Assembly (NCBI GenBank): GCA_966211335.1
Contig: CBIHNF010000001.1
Location: 558,001-622,000, forward strand
From: JAPWJZ01 sp966211335
GTDB taxonomy: Bacteria; Pseudomonadota; Alphaproteobacteria; Micavibrionales; UBA2020
Reading direction: 5' to 3'
Length of the DNA stretch: 64,000 bases
The translations under genes and the position numbers were made by a program. This document shows, one piece after another, positions 33,307 to 41,952 of the stretch. Below the pieces are notes generated by a model that saw only the letters and a program-made list of their open reading frames with translations, was not told where the DNA came from and made no database searches. Position 1 is the first letter of the stretch. Each line of letters opens with the position of its first letter.

Positions 33307-34629
33307 ATGCAAAAACTCGGCATCGTCAGGAAATTTGTCATTATCTTCGGCTTCCTCGCCTGCCTTGCGGCCGGCTTTGTGGCCATGAACGTGATGACAT
33401 CGTGTGACGCAACCGCGCAATGTACCTGCGGTAACCAGTGTACGTATCTCGGCTCCCCCTCCATCGCCCTCGGCATCATCGAAGCCTCGCCCACCCAAAC
33501 AGGTATCGCCTTCGCAACCCTGTGGCTCACGGGTTATTTCGCGCTCGCCATGACGACCGGCTTCATGGCCGCGGTCGATACCAAAATTCTTGAAGTCACC
33601 AACAACCAGGTCGATTGGTGGGATACCTTCTGGTACTACAACCTGCGCCCCGCGATGATGGACTGGACCGACCAGATGGTCACCATGGACCAAGACCAGA
33701 ACCTGCAGCTCGGCAAGTTCGCCGACGCGCAGAACGTCAACCGCACCAACCGCGACATCCAGTTCAATGAAATCCAGTCCCACCGCGAACTGCGTCCCGG
33801 TGAAAACGTCTGCCAAGCGGCGACGATTTCCGGCGGCCTGACCCGCGCTTACACCTTCCGCCGCGCCTATGGCGCTTCGGCTCCGGCCGAGCGCGCGCCG
33901 CGCTCTGGTAACGCCGTTGGCACCGCCGCAGCGCAGGGCCCCGCCGCCGACCAGAAAGAACGCTGGGACGACTACGTTTCCAACTATTGCGACCCGACGG
34001 AAAACGCTGGCGCTTCCGGTTGCACCACGCCCGGTGGTCAGAAAAACCGTGACGTCGACGTCACCGGCGAGATCTTCGCCAAAGAAACAATTGACCTGAA
34101 GGACGCGACGACGAAGAAAGTGGTCGACGACATCATCACCAACATCGCGGAACCCACTGTCCGCCAGCCGATCCCCGAACAGGCCATCACCTCCAACTCT
34201 TCTCAGGCGCATGAAGCGGTTCTCTCCGCTGAATCTTACCGCGCCAAGCGCCAGGTCATTTACGATGCGCTCTACAGCATTGTCGCCCGCCGTGCGCCGG
34301 GTTCCGCGATGAAGGAATTCCTGGAGCCGATGCGCCAGGCTGCCGGCGTTTCCAACGCGAACATCTCTGCCAACCCGTCACATAATGAAATTATGCAGGT
34401 CATGATGGCGGAGCGGTTCCGCACCGGTACTTATTCTGTCGACCAGGTGGACGAGCCCGAGAATAACCAGCGCGAAATGGTCATCCAGCAGGCGTTCCAG
34501 GCGATGCAGATGAGCGACCAGATCGACCTGCTTGACCACTATTCGCTGCTCGTCGCCGCCGACCTCAGCGAGAACGTCGATATCTCGAAACAAAAAGATT
34601 CCGAAGTCAACGACAGGCCGCTTAAATGA
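33307..34629 (+). CDS. Exported cysteine-containing protein A, type IVB-linked tandem family
   Basis: A 440-residue protein with a signal-like segment (about residues 9-28) and a second hydrophobic segment near residues 62-80, so it may be membrane-tethered, unlike its paralogues. Shared family marks: WWDTFWYYNLRPAMMDWTDQ, C-Q-A-A region, YCDPTENAGASGC, TIDLKDAT, and MQVMMAERFRTGTY near the end. It has extra Cys residues just after the first hydrophobic segment (SCDATAQCTCGNQC). The ATG at 33307 follows GGGG closely. First of four genes; the last base triplet overlaps the next ATG (ATGA). No known family. Confidence 0.8.
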   Translation: MQKLGIVRKFVIIFGFLACLAAGFVAMNVMTSCDATAQCTCGNQCTYLGSPSIALGIIEASPTQTGIAFATLWLTGYFALAMTTGFMAAVDTKILEVTNNQVDWWDTFWYYNLRPAMMDWTDQMVTMDQDQNLQLGKFADAQNVNRTNRDIQFNEIQSHRELRPGENVCQAATISGGLTRAYTFRRAYGASAPAERAPRSGNAVGTAAAQGPAADQKERWDDYVSNYCDPTENAGASGCTTPGGQKNRDVDVTGEIFAKETIDLKDATTKKVVDDIITNIAEPTVRQPIPEQAITSNSSQAHEAVLSAESYRAKRQVIYDALYSIVARRAPGSAMKEFLEPMRQAAGVSNANISANPSHNEIMQVMMAERFRTGTYSVDQVDEPENNQREMVIQQAFQAMQMSDQIDLLDHYSLLVAADLSENVDISKQKDSEVNDRPLK

Positions 34630-36149
34630 CCATGCAGTTGAAAGACAGAGTGAAATCAGTGTATGACCGTGCCGCCAAAGCGGTATCGGGCTCTCGCCTC
34701 AGCCGTGTTCGCTTCGGCAAAGGCTCGATGCTCACGGTCATCGTCTTGTCCATGCTGCTTGGCTACAACGTCGTCACCTCCGAAGTATCGCAGTGCGAAG
34801 CGCAAGGGCAAGTCCCGCCCGCAACGCCGGTCACCGTCGTCGGCGGCACCTGCTTCCTGTCCGTCCCCCCTTATTGCAACCCGGTTCCTTGCGAACCTTC
34901 GGGCACGGCGTCTTCCGCCCGCAGCCTCATCTTCAACGCTTTCTCGCAGCTGCTTGAAAAGCTCACCAACCAGGTCCCGCCCTTTATTGCGACCCAGAAC
35001 GGCGGCGGCACCACCACCTCCGGCTACGGCCTTGAAGGCTATCTCGGCGGTATCGTCGACCAGATGATGATGGCGCTCATGGACCGCCTCAACGACATCG
35101 AGCTTGAATACATCGACTGGTTCGACACCATGTGGTTCTACAACCTGGAACCCGCTATGAAGGACCAGACCGACCAGATCAACACCGCGACTGCCGACCA
35201 GACGCAGACCTTCCAGGGCGGTCAGGACGCGGAAGACGAAGACCAGATCAACCAGGGCGTGATGGTGCAGGAACAAAAAAATACTGCCATCATGCAACCG
35301 TCTGAAAACGGCCCCTGCGTTGGGGGCTCCACCGCCGGCAGTTCGGCGCGCGGCTATAACATCGGTCGCCACCTGAAGCTCGCCATGCAGAAAGATACCT
35401 TCGACGACGGCCTCAACCGCAAGGGCACGCCTTCCGCACAGGGCCAGGCTGCAAAAGCGCGCATTCGCAACACGAACTATAAAGACGTCACCTGCAACCC
35501 GGATGACAACGACGGCAACAACAACTGCGGCGCCTCCACGGGCGCCCCCGCGCTCTACAACGCCGACACCAAGGCCAGCAAGACGCTGTACGGTTCCCTC
35601 ACCATTCCGCTGCACGACCCCGCCAATGGCGCAAAATACGAAACGGCCGTCAAAGCCCTGCTCGACAACATGACCGGCGACCCGACGCCGAACCCGATGA
35701 CTGCCGATGTGCTGAAAAGCTCGGAAGGGCAGGAGGAGTGGATGGACCGCCGTTCCCACCTCGCGCGCATGGCCGCCGTCCGATCCGTGCCGAACCTTGG
35801 CATCAGCTGGCGTTCCCCCGGCACGCAACTCGCGAAATACGTGAAGGAACTGCGCGAAGCCGCCGGCGTGCCGACGCCTGAAATTTCCGACAACCCCAGC
35901 TACAAGGAAGTCATCCACGCCGTCGCCGTCGACCGCTTCAACAGCGGCAAGTACGCGCAGAACACGATGACCAACCCGCTGGATATTGAGATGGAAAAAC
36001 TGACCATCGACAGCTTCTACCTGATGCAGCTGCGCGATTACAACGAACTGCTGGAGCGCATGGCGCTCGCCCTCTCGGTGCAGGTCGCGATGATGGTCGA
36101 TGAAATACAGCTGCCGGTGCCGAAGGCTTCGAAACCGGTCGGCAACTAA
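34626..36149 (+). CDS. Exported cysteine-containing protein B of the same tandem family
   Basis: A 507-residue protein with a signal peptide (residues about 32-52, LTVIVLSMLLGYNVVTSE), then Cys-rich N-terminal sequence, and the family core: WFDTMWFYNLEPAMKDQTDQ, NGPCVGGS, VTCNPDDNDGNNNC, GSLTIPLHDPAN, and VIHAVAVDRFNSGKY. It has an N-terminal insertion of about 60 residues relative to C and D. It overlaps the preceding gene by four bases. Role unknown; likely periplasmic or secreted. Confidence 0.8.
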   Translation: MTMQLKDRVKSVYDRAAKAVSGSRLSRVRFGKGSMLTVIVLSMLLGYNVVTSEVSQCEAQGQVPPATPVTVVGGTCFLSVPPYCNPVPCEPSGTASSARSLIFNAFSQLLEKLTNQVPPFIATQNGGGTTTSGYGLEGYLGGIVDQMMMALMDRLNDIELEYIDWFDTMWFYNLEPAMKDQTDQINTATADQTQTFQGGQDAEDEDQINQGVMVQEQKNTAIMQPSENGPCVGGSTAGSSARGYNIGRHLKLAMQKDTFDDGLNRKGTPSAQGQAAKARIRNTNYKDVTCNPDDNDGNNNCGASTGAPALYNADTKASKTLYGSLTIPLHDPANGAKYETAVKALLDNMTGDPTPNPMTADVLKSSEGQEEWMDRRSHLARMAAVRSVPNLGISWRSPGTQLAKYVKELREAAGVPTPEISDNPSYKEVIHAVAVDRFNSGKYAQNTMTNPLDIEMEKLTIDSFYLMQLRDYNELLERMALALSVQVAMMVDEIQLPVPKASKPVGN

Positions 36150-36208
36150 CGTTTTATTTCCCTGCCGCTTCGCGCGCGGGGCGCATGGCTAGACAAAGGG
36201 TGATGGGT

Positions 36209-37528
36209 ATGACGCTCAAAGACAACATCAGCAGAGCCGGAAAGCGGGGCGGGATCCTCGCCGTCTTCACGCTGCTGGCCTTCCTGTCCTTCATGGCGCC
36301 GAAGCAGTCCTTCGCCCAGTGCGAAGTGCCGGGCGTCACGCTTGGCGCCGCTGCCGGCATCGTCGCTTCGAACACCGCCTCCCTCTACGCCAACTATTCC
36401 GCAACGCCGCAGGTGGCGCCGGTGGGCCTGCTGCCTGCCGCCTGGACCGCGACGCTGATCATCGCGCAGAAGGCGCTCATCATCGCCCTCAAGGCTTTTG
36501 AAACCACGCTGTTCAACCGCCTGCGCAAATTCTGGGACGATTATCTTCAGGCAATGAAGGACCAGACGGCCGAGATCAACGGCTCCCTTGCCGACGGCAC
36601 GCGTCAGCTCAACTCCCTCTTCGATACCGGCAACATGACCTCCAACCAGCGCACGGTGCAGTCGACCGAGATGACATCGAAGAAGCAATACCTGCCGACC
36701 GACGCCGGCTGCCGTTTTGACACCGCCGCGAACTATATGGCGACGACGACCCGCACCTCGCGCGCCATGACGCAAGGCCTTGGTGACGACTACAACCGCA
36801 TCGGTCTCAACGAAAAAGGCGCTGACGGCGCCAAGGGCAAGGCCCAGCTGGAGCGCGTCCGCTGGGAGAGATACCAGACGCTCTTCTGCGACAGCACCAC
36901 CAACGGCGGCAAGGCCGGTTGCCCTGCCGGCAACCCGCTCGCCAACGCGCATGTGACGCCGTCCAAAACCATCTTCGGCCGCGAGACTATTCCCATGGAT
37001 GACGCGACTAACGGCGCCAACTGGAAACTGGCGACGAACGAGCTCATTTATAACATCACCGGCTATCAGGCGTCTGAACCCAGCGCGAAAGACTCCCTTG
37101 AATCCTCCGTGACCCAAGACAAGCGCGCAGAACAGCGCGCCTATGCAACGCAGATGGACGTTGTGGGCTCCCTCGTCTATGGCGTCATCGGCGACCGTAC
37201 GCCTGGCCCTGCAGCACCGGAAGTAAAAGCGCTGCGCCAAAAAGAGGGTATTGCCGATGCCTCCGACCATCCGTCCGACCGCGAGATCCGCCAGTCGGTC
37301 ATCGAGCAGTTGTGGGACCCCAACTATTACGTTGACCTTGGCGACAGCCCCTCCACCACGGGGCGCAAGGAAATGTATCTTGCTGCCTATAACCTGATGC
37401 TGCTGTACAAAATCATCGACAAGACGGAACGCATTGCCAACGCCTTCGCGGTCACCACCTCGAACATCCTTGACCGCGACCAGGGCGACAAGCGCTCCGA
37501 CCAGATGTCGAAGAACCCGATCCGCTAA
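36209..37528 (+). CDS. Exported cysteine-containing protein C of the same tandem family
   Basis: A 439-residue protein started at ATG 36209, eight bases after AAGGG; upstream ATGs at 36185 and 36203 are possible. The signal peptide ends at QSFAQC. Family marks: KFWDDYLQAMKDQT, DAGCRFDT, LFCDSTTNGGKAGC, RETIPMDDATN, and IRQSVIEQLWDPNYY. Function unknown. Confidence 0.8.
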   Translation: MTLKDNISRAGKRGGILAVFTLLAFLSFMAPKQSFAQCEVPGVTLGAAAGIVASNTASLYANYSATPQVAPVGLLPAAWTATLIIAQKALIIALKAFETTLFNRLRKFWDDYLQAMKDQTAEINGSLADGTRQLNSLFDTGNMTSNQRTVQSTEMTSKKQYLPTDAGCRFDTAANYMATTTRTSRAMTQGLGDDYNRIGLNEKGADGAKGKAQLERVRWERYQTLFCDSTTNGGKAGCPAGNPLANAHVTPSKTIFGRETIPMDDATNGANWKLATNELIYNITGYQASEPSAKDSLESSVTQDKRAEQRAYATQMDVVGSLVYGVIGDRTPGPAAPEVKALRQKEGIADASDHPSDREIRQSVIEQLWDPNYYVDLGDSPSTTGRKEMYLAAYNLMLLYKIIDKTERIANAFAVTTSNILDRDQGDKRSDQMSKNPIR

Positions 37529-37540
37529 GAGGGACCTGAT

Positions 37541-38872
37541 ATGACGCAACGACGCATCGACGAAAAAAGCCTGAAGTCCGGAACGGCGCTCGATGCTGTC
37601 CTCCGCTTCCGCTTCGTGCTGCCGGTCGTGTTCGGCTGCCTTCTGGCGCTTCCCGCATCCCATGCTTACGCCCAGTGCGAAACACCCTCCAACGCGACGA
37701 ACGAATTCAACGACCTTGCCGACGATATCGTGGATGAGCTGAACGACTTCATTACGCAGGAAGAAAACTTTATCACCGAACTGGTCACCCACCGCGCCAA
37801 GTACGAGATGATCAACCGCCTCTACGAATTCGACACAACAATCCGCGCCGGCCTCACCAACTGGTGGAACAACGACCTGCTGCCCGCCATGAAGCAGCAG
37901 TCACAGCAGCTTTCTGCCGACCAGGTCGACCAGAGCAAGACGCTCGGCGCCCTGCTGGACGCGCAGTCGGAAAACGAAGCGCTCAACGACATCAACCAGC
38001 AGGAAGTTGAATCGAAGCGCCGCTACGAGCCCAATGAAAGCTCCTGCACGGTCGACTCGATCGCGGCCCCTGCCGGCGGCGGTGGCGGCGGCGCGACCAA
38101 GGCGGCCACCCTGTCCAAGGCTGTCGCCAAAGGCTTCGCACAGGACGACGAACCCCGCCGCGCCAACAGCAAGGGCAGCCCTTCCGAATTCGGCACCGGC
38201 GCGGAACAGCAATGGGCCTGGACCCAGTTCAAGAATAAATTTTGCGACCCCGGCATCGGCCATCAGGGCTGCACGGTTGCCGGTGACCCCCAGATGTCCG
38301 GCATGCACGCCAACCTGCCCAAGCTTTTGTGGGGCAACAAGCAGACCATCGACATGAACAACGCCAAGAACCGCGAGATCGTGGAAGCGGCGCAGCGCTA
38401 TTACATCAACCCGAACGCCGGAGACCCCGTGCCCGACAAGGCCGTGAAGTCGACGACGGGGCAGGAAATCCTTCTCGAGCGCAGAGCCAACTCCGCGCGC
38501 CTTAACACCGTGTATAACGTCATCGGCGGCATGGTGGCGGAACGTATCGGCGGCTCCGGCGTCAATACGCAGGACGTCCGCGTTGCGGCCGGCCTGCCGC
38601 CGGGTGATGCCGCAACCGATGCTTCCTACCGCGAGCTGATGCAGGCGATGTCGGTCGACCGCTACCATGACCCTCAATATATCGTGCGCATGGTTAACTA
38701 CCCCGAGCAGACGGTGCGTGAGCTGGGTTCCATCAACGCTATCAAGATGCAGCAGATGATCGACATCTATAGACGTCAGGAAGAGCTGATGTTTATGGAA
38801 GCCGCCAGCTATGCCAACGTCCTTGACGGTGACAAGCCCGGTACCTCCGCAGCTTCGGCCCCGCTGCGTTAA
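37541..38872 (+). CDS. Exported cysteine-containing protein D of the same tandem family
   Basis: A 443-residue protein with a signal peptide (ends HAYAQC). Family marks: NWWNNDLLPAMKQQSQQ, ESSCTVDS, KFCDPGIGHQGC, KQTIDMNNAKN, and LMQAMSVDRYHDPQY. A Gly-rich stretch follows the first conserved Cys. GAGGG lies eight bases before the ATG. It is the last gene of the run, 12 bases after C. Function unknown. Confidence 0.8.
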   Translation: MTQRRIDEKSLKSGTALDAVLRFRFVLPVVFGCLLALPASHAYAQCETPSNATNEFNDLADDIVDELNDFITQEENFITELVTHRAKYEMINRLYEFDTTIRAGLTNWWNNDLLPAMKQQSQQLSADQVDQSKTLGALLDAQSENEALNDINQQEVESKRRYEPNESSCTVDSIAAPAGGGGGGATKAATLSKAVAKGFAQDDEPRRANSKGSPSEFGTGAEQQWAWTQFKNKFCDPGIGHQGCTVAGDPQMSGMHANLPKLLWGNKQTIDMNNAKNREIVEAAQRYYINPNAGDPVPDKAVKSTTGQEILLERRANSARLNTVYNVIGGMVAERIGGSGVNTQDVRVAAGLPPGDAATDASYRELMQAMSVDRYHDPQYIVRMVNYPEQTVRELGSINAIKMQQMIDIYRRQEELMFMEAASYANVLDGDKPGTSAASAPLR

Positions 38873-39064
38873 TTCTAAACGCCGGATTCGACCCTTGAAT
38901 TTCAGCTAAGTGGCTGATTTATCCCGTTATGTCATGTGGACAGGCGGTGCAAACCCTTGGACTCATTGCCGTATTTGAACACTCGTTTAGCCCCGCTATC
39001 GACAGCGTTCGGGATGCCTGTTACCATCCGAATCAATTAGAAAAATTTAGGGAAAACCCTCGGC

Positions 39065-39277
39065 ATGCAATTATCCTGGAATGATCGGGAAAATATTGCG
39101 AGAGAGCTGCAGCAGACCTATCCGGAAACGGACAGGCTGTCGCTTCGCCTTGAGGATTTAAAAACGATGGTAACCGGCCTGCCACATTTCGCGGGCCCGC
39201 CCGAGCCGCCCAAGCCGGCGCATCTCGAATCCATTCTGTGGACCTGGATGCGTTTTGCAGACGAAGGGTGTGCGTAG
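39065..39277 (+). CDS. iscX: IscX-family protein
   Basis: A 70-residue acidic protein with the IscX pattern: LSWNDRENIARELQQTYPETD near the N-terminus, LRLEDLKTMVTGLPHF, and LESILWTWMRF near the end. IscX binds the cysteine desulfurase IscS and modulates Fe-S cluster assembly. No other isc gene is in the window. The stop lies six bases before the ATG of the next gene, so the two are likely co-transcribed. Confidence 0.82.
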   Translation: MQLSWNDRENIARELQQTYPETDRLSLRLEDLKTMVTGLPHFAGPPEPPKPAHLESILWTWMRFADEGCA

Positions 39278-39282
39278 ATCCC

Positions 39283-40917
39283 ATGACCGAGCCCAATGCA
39301 AATCTTCCCGGCGCAAATCTTCCCCCTGAAAGATCACTCTATTGGCAATTGCTCGGCGGCAATAACAAGCACCGCATTGGCGCCAACGCCGGCCTCTGCG
39401 TCTATGAAGAAACCAACAGCCTTGGCGAGAAAAAAACCACGCGGCTGCTGTTTGACGCGGGCGCGCTGATCGGCGATTCCAAATACCCCGAATACCCGGA
39501 ACTTGCGCCCTGCGACACCATCGTGCCGGATCTGGGCGCGCACCTGAAAAAGCGCGGCAGCACGGACACGCCGCCCGAACCCATCGATGCGATTTTCCTG
39601 ACCCACAACCACGTCGACCACCTCGGCGCTTTGCCTTTTATGGTGCTAATGGGCTACGAGCTGCCGAAGATTTACGCCACGCCCTATACCGTGAAACGCC
39701 TCGAGCAGGAATTCACCAACGCCGGCATCGACCCCGAAGAATGGCCGGAAATGACGGCGATTGCCCCCGGCAAACCGGTGCAGGAAGGCCCCGTCAAAGT
39801 GTCCGCCTTCTGGGTCTCGCATTCGACGCCGCAGTCAGCCGGCTTCTTCATCGAAACACCGGAAGGCAATATTTTGAACCCCGGCGACTTCAAGCTGGAT
39901 AAAACCGTCGTCTGGGGCCCCGCCTTTTCGGAAGACCAGTTTCAGCGCATCATCGCCAATAAGCCGGTCGACCTGCTGCTGCTCGATTCCACCGGCGCCG
40001 ACCGCGACATTATCGGCACCACGGAAGAAGACGTGCGTGAATCTTTGCGCGAACTCATGGAAAAATACCCCGGCAAGCGTTTTGTCATCGCCGTCATGAG
40101 CGGCTTTGAAGAAAACCTCGCCTCCGTCGCCAAAGTCGCCTCCGAATATGACCGTACGCTCTGGGTTTCCGGCTGGTCACATGAACAGTCGCTCTCCGCC
40201 CTCAAAGCGACCGGCATGACGCTGTCTGACCACTTGGGGCAAAACGTCGACCTCCGCGTTCTCTCGACGCCGAAATCGGCGCGCGATCTTGACGAGCAAA
40301 AGCCCGGCCGCTCCGTCGTCGTCGTCACCGGTGCCGCAGGCTCCCCCAGCTCCGCTCTGCCGCGCGCGGCCTCCGGCGAGCATCCTGCGCTGCAGCTCGA
40401 CAAGAAGAACGATATCATCCTCTTCTGCGCCCCCTCAATTCCGGGGCAGGAAGCCTCGCGCGAGCGGTTGCTCTCCATCCTGCGCGGCAAGGGTTTTCAG
40501 GTGCTCACCCGTCAGGAAGCGCAGCTTTACAGCCAGGCGCACGCCCGCCTGCCGGAACTGATTGAAATGGCGAAAATGGCCAAGGCCAAAACCATCATGC
40601 CCATTCACGGCGACGAGCATCTGCGCGACGCTAATGCCGCCGCGATGGAGAAGATGGGCAACAAAGTCTTAAAGGCCGATAACGGCGACATCATCCGCGT
40701 CAGCAAGGACGGCTGCAAATCCACCGAACCCGCCAGCAAGGGCAAGCCGAAATTTGTCGGCTTCCGCACACTGCAGGGCCAGCACTGGTGGGAAAAGAAC
40801 TACATGCAGATCAACGCGCCGCAGGAAAAGCCGAGCGTGCCGCAGAATCCCGCCAACGGCAACGGAACGGCGCAAAAACCGAAGCGGCCGAAAATCTTCA
40901 ACGTGAATCCCAAATAA
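39283..40917 (+). CDS. RNase J-like metallo-beta-lactamase/beta-CASP protein
   Basis: A 544-residue protein begun at ATG 39283. The zinc motif is H108-N-H110-V-D112-H113, with further ligands in FWVSHSTPQSAGFFIE and GDFKLD; IMPIHGDEHLRDANAAAMEK near the end is the beta-CASP motif C region. RNase J-type enzymes have 5'-exo- and endonuclease activity; the length (544) fits. An insertion-rich N-terminus (SLGEKKTTRLLFDAGALIG) and a Lys/Pro tail are unlike typical RNase J, so it may be a paralogue with another target. Convergent with flgL, whose stop is 3 bases away. Confidence 0.75.
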   Translation: MTEPNANLPGANLPPERSLYWQLLGGNNKHRIGANAGLCVYEETNSLGEKKTTRLLFDAGALIGDSKYPEYPELAPCDTIVPDLGAHLKKRGSTDTPPEPIDAIFLTHNHVDHLGALPFMVLMGYELPKIYATPYTVKRLEQEFTNAGIDPEEWPEMTAIAPGKPVQEGPVKVSAFWVSHSTPQSAGFFIETPEGNILNPGDFKLDKTVVWGPAFSEDQFQRIIANKPVDLLLLDSTGADRDIIGTTEEDVRESLRELMEKYPGKRFVIAVMSGFEENLASVAKVASEYDRTLWVSGWSHEQSLSALKATGMTLSDHLGQNVDLRVLSTPKSARDLDEQKPGRSVVVVTGAAGSPSSALPRAASGEHPALQLDKKNDIILFCAPSIPGQEASRERLLSILRGKGFQVLTRQEAQLYSQAHARLPELIEMAKMAKAKTIMPIHGDEHLRDANAAAMEKMGNKVLKADNGDIIRVSKDGCKSTEPASKGKPKFVGFRTLQGQHWWEKNYMQINAPQEKPSVPQNPANGNGTAQKPKRPKIFNVNPK

Positions 40918-40920
40918 CTC

Positions 40921-41934
40921 TTACGAGATATAGTTGATCAGCGAAAGTTTGCTGACAATGCTCGTCACCTGGTAGCTCGCCTGCAGCTGGGTCTGCAGCT
41001 GGTTGATCTGCGCCACAACTTCGGTCGTATTGGCGTCTTCCTTGTCGGAAAACAGCGTCTCGAAGGTCGCGGAATCCTGCTCGTGCGAATTCTTGATATT
41101 GTCGAGCAGGTTCAGCTTGGAGCCGATGGCCGTATTGGCAGTGTTGAGGGAATCAATGCCCTTCTGCGCGATGGAGATGATGTGGCGTAAAACATCGGTC
41201 ATCTGCGCGGTCGTCGGCGTATCGCCGGCGCCGGGCGCTTTCATATTGGCGGCAAGGCCCAAGGCCTTCATGATGTCCTGCATGCCGGAATTGTCGGCCT
41301 TCACGGTATAGTCGACTTCCGTCGTCTGGTCGGCGCGCACCGCGACGTTGCCGGAGGCGGAGAGGGCAGGGTTGATGCCGACGGCGGTCGGCGTCAGGGC
41401 GTCGACATTCGCTTCCATCTGCGCTGTCGTCGTTGTGCCGTTCAGCCAGTTGGTCACTTCCGTCTGCATATTGGTCGTCAGCAGCGTCTTATTGTTGAAG
41501 GGCTGCGCCGTGGTGTCGGAACCTGCGAACAAATAACGGCCGTCTAGCTGCACGTTCATCGTGTCGCCAAGGAAATCGAGCGCCTGCTGCGCCAGCGTTG
41601 AAATCTCGTTGATGTCGAGGTTACCACCGAGGACCTGCTTCTGGATGCTATCGATCAGCTGCTGCCCGACCTGCGAGGCGCCGGTCATGTTGCTGCTCAT
41701 GAAGCCGATGCGCGTATTGGCGGCATCAATATTGTCGAGGTAGCCATCCAGCTGCTTCTTGTCCATGTGCAGACGCTGGACGCTTAATGAATCATAGCCG
41801 AGGCCCGCAAGCGTGTCGGTCTTCTTCTGCGTCGTCAGCTGGCGCTGCAGGTCGTTGAGCGTCGAGGCGAGGTCTTTCAACCGACCGGTCTGGGCCTGCG
41901 CGCTGGCAAGGAAGGATACGCCTGTGATTGTCAT
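40921..41934 (-). CDS. flgL: Flagellar hook-associated protein FlgL
   Basis: A 337-residue hook-filament junction protein. The flagellin-like N-terminus (ASTLNDLQRQLTTQKKTDTLAGLGYDSLSVQRLHMDKKQ) and C-terminal helix (EVVAQINQLQTQLQASYQVTSIVSKLSLINYI) are present, as in the D0/D1 domains that pack in the filament. AGGAG precedes the ATG by nine bases. It follows flgK directly and is likely transcribed from the sigma-54 promoter at 44081-44095. Confidence 0.9.
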   Translation of the reverse strand: MTITGVSFLASAQAQTGRLKDLASTLNDLQRQLTTQKKTDTLAGLGYDSLSVQRLHMDKKQLDGYLDNIDAANTRIGFMSSNMTGASQVGQQLIDSIQKQVLGGNLDINEISTLAQQALDFLGDTMNVQLDGRYLFAGSDTTAQPFNNKTLLTTNMQTEVTNWLNGTTTTAQMEANVDALTPTAVGINPALSASGNVAVRADQTTEVDYTVKADNSGMQDIMKALGLAANMKAPGAGDTPTTAQMTDVLRHIISIAQKGIDSLNTANTAIGSKLNLLDNIKNSHEQDSATFETLFSDKEDANTTEVVAQINQLQTQLQASYQVTSIVSKLSLINYIS

Positions 41935-41952
41935 GTCCGTTTACTCCTGTTT

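Noticed and set aside
36146..37792. A 548-codon minus-strand open frame across paralogue C
   Set aside because: It lies opposite a signal-peptide-bearing member of a four-gene family; codon usage and family conservation support the plus strand.
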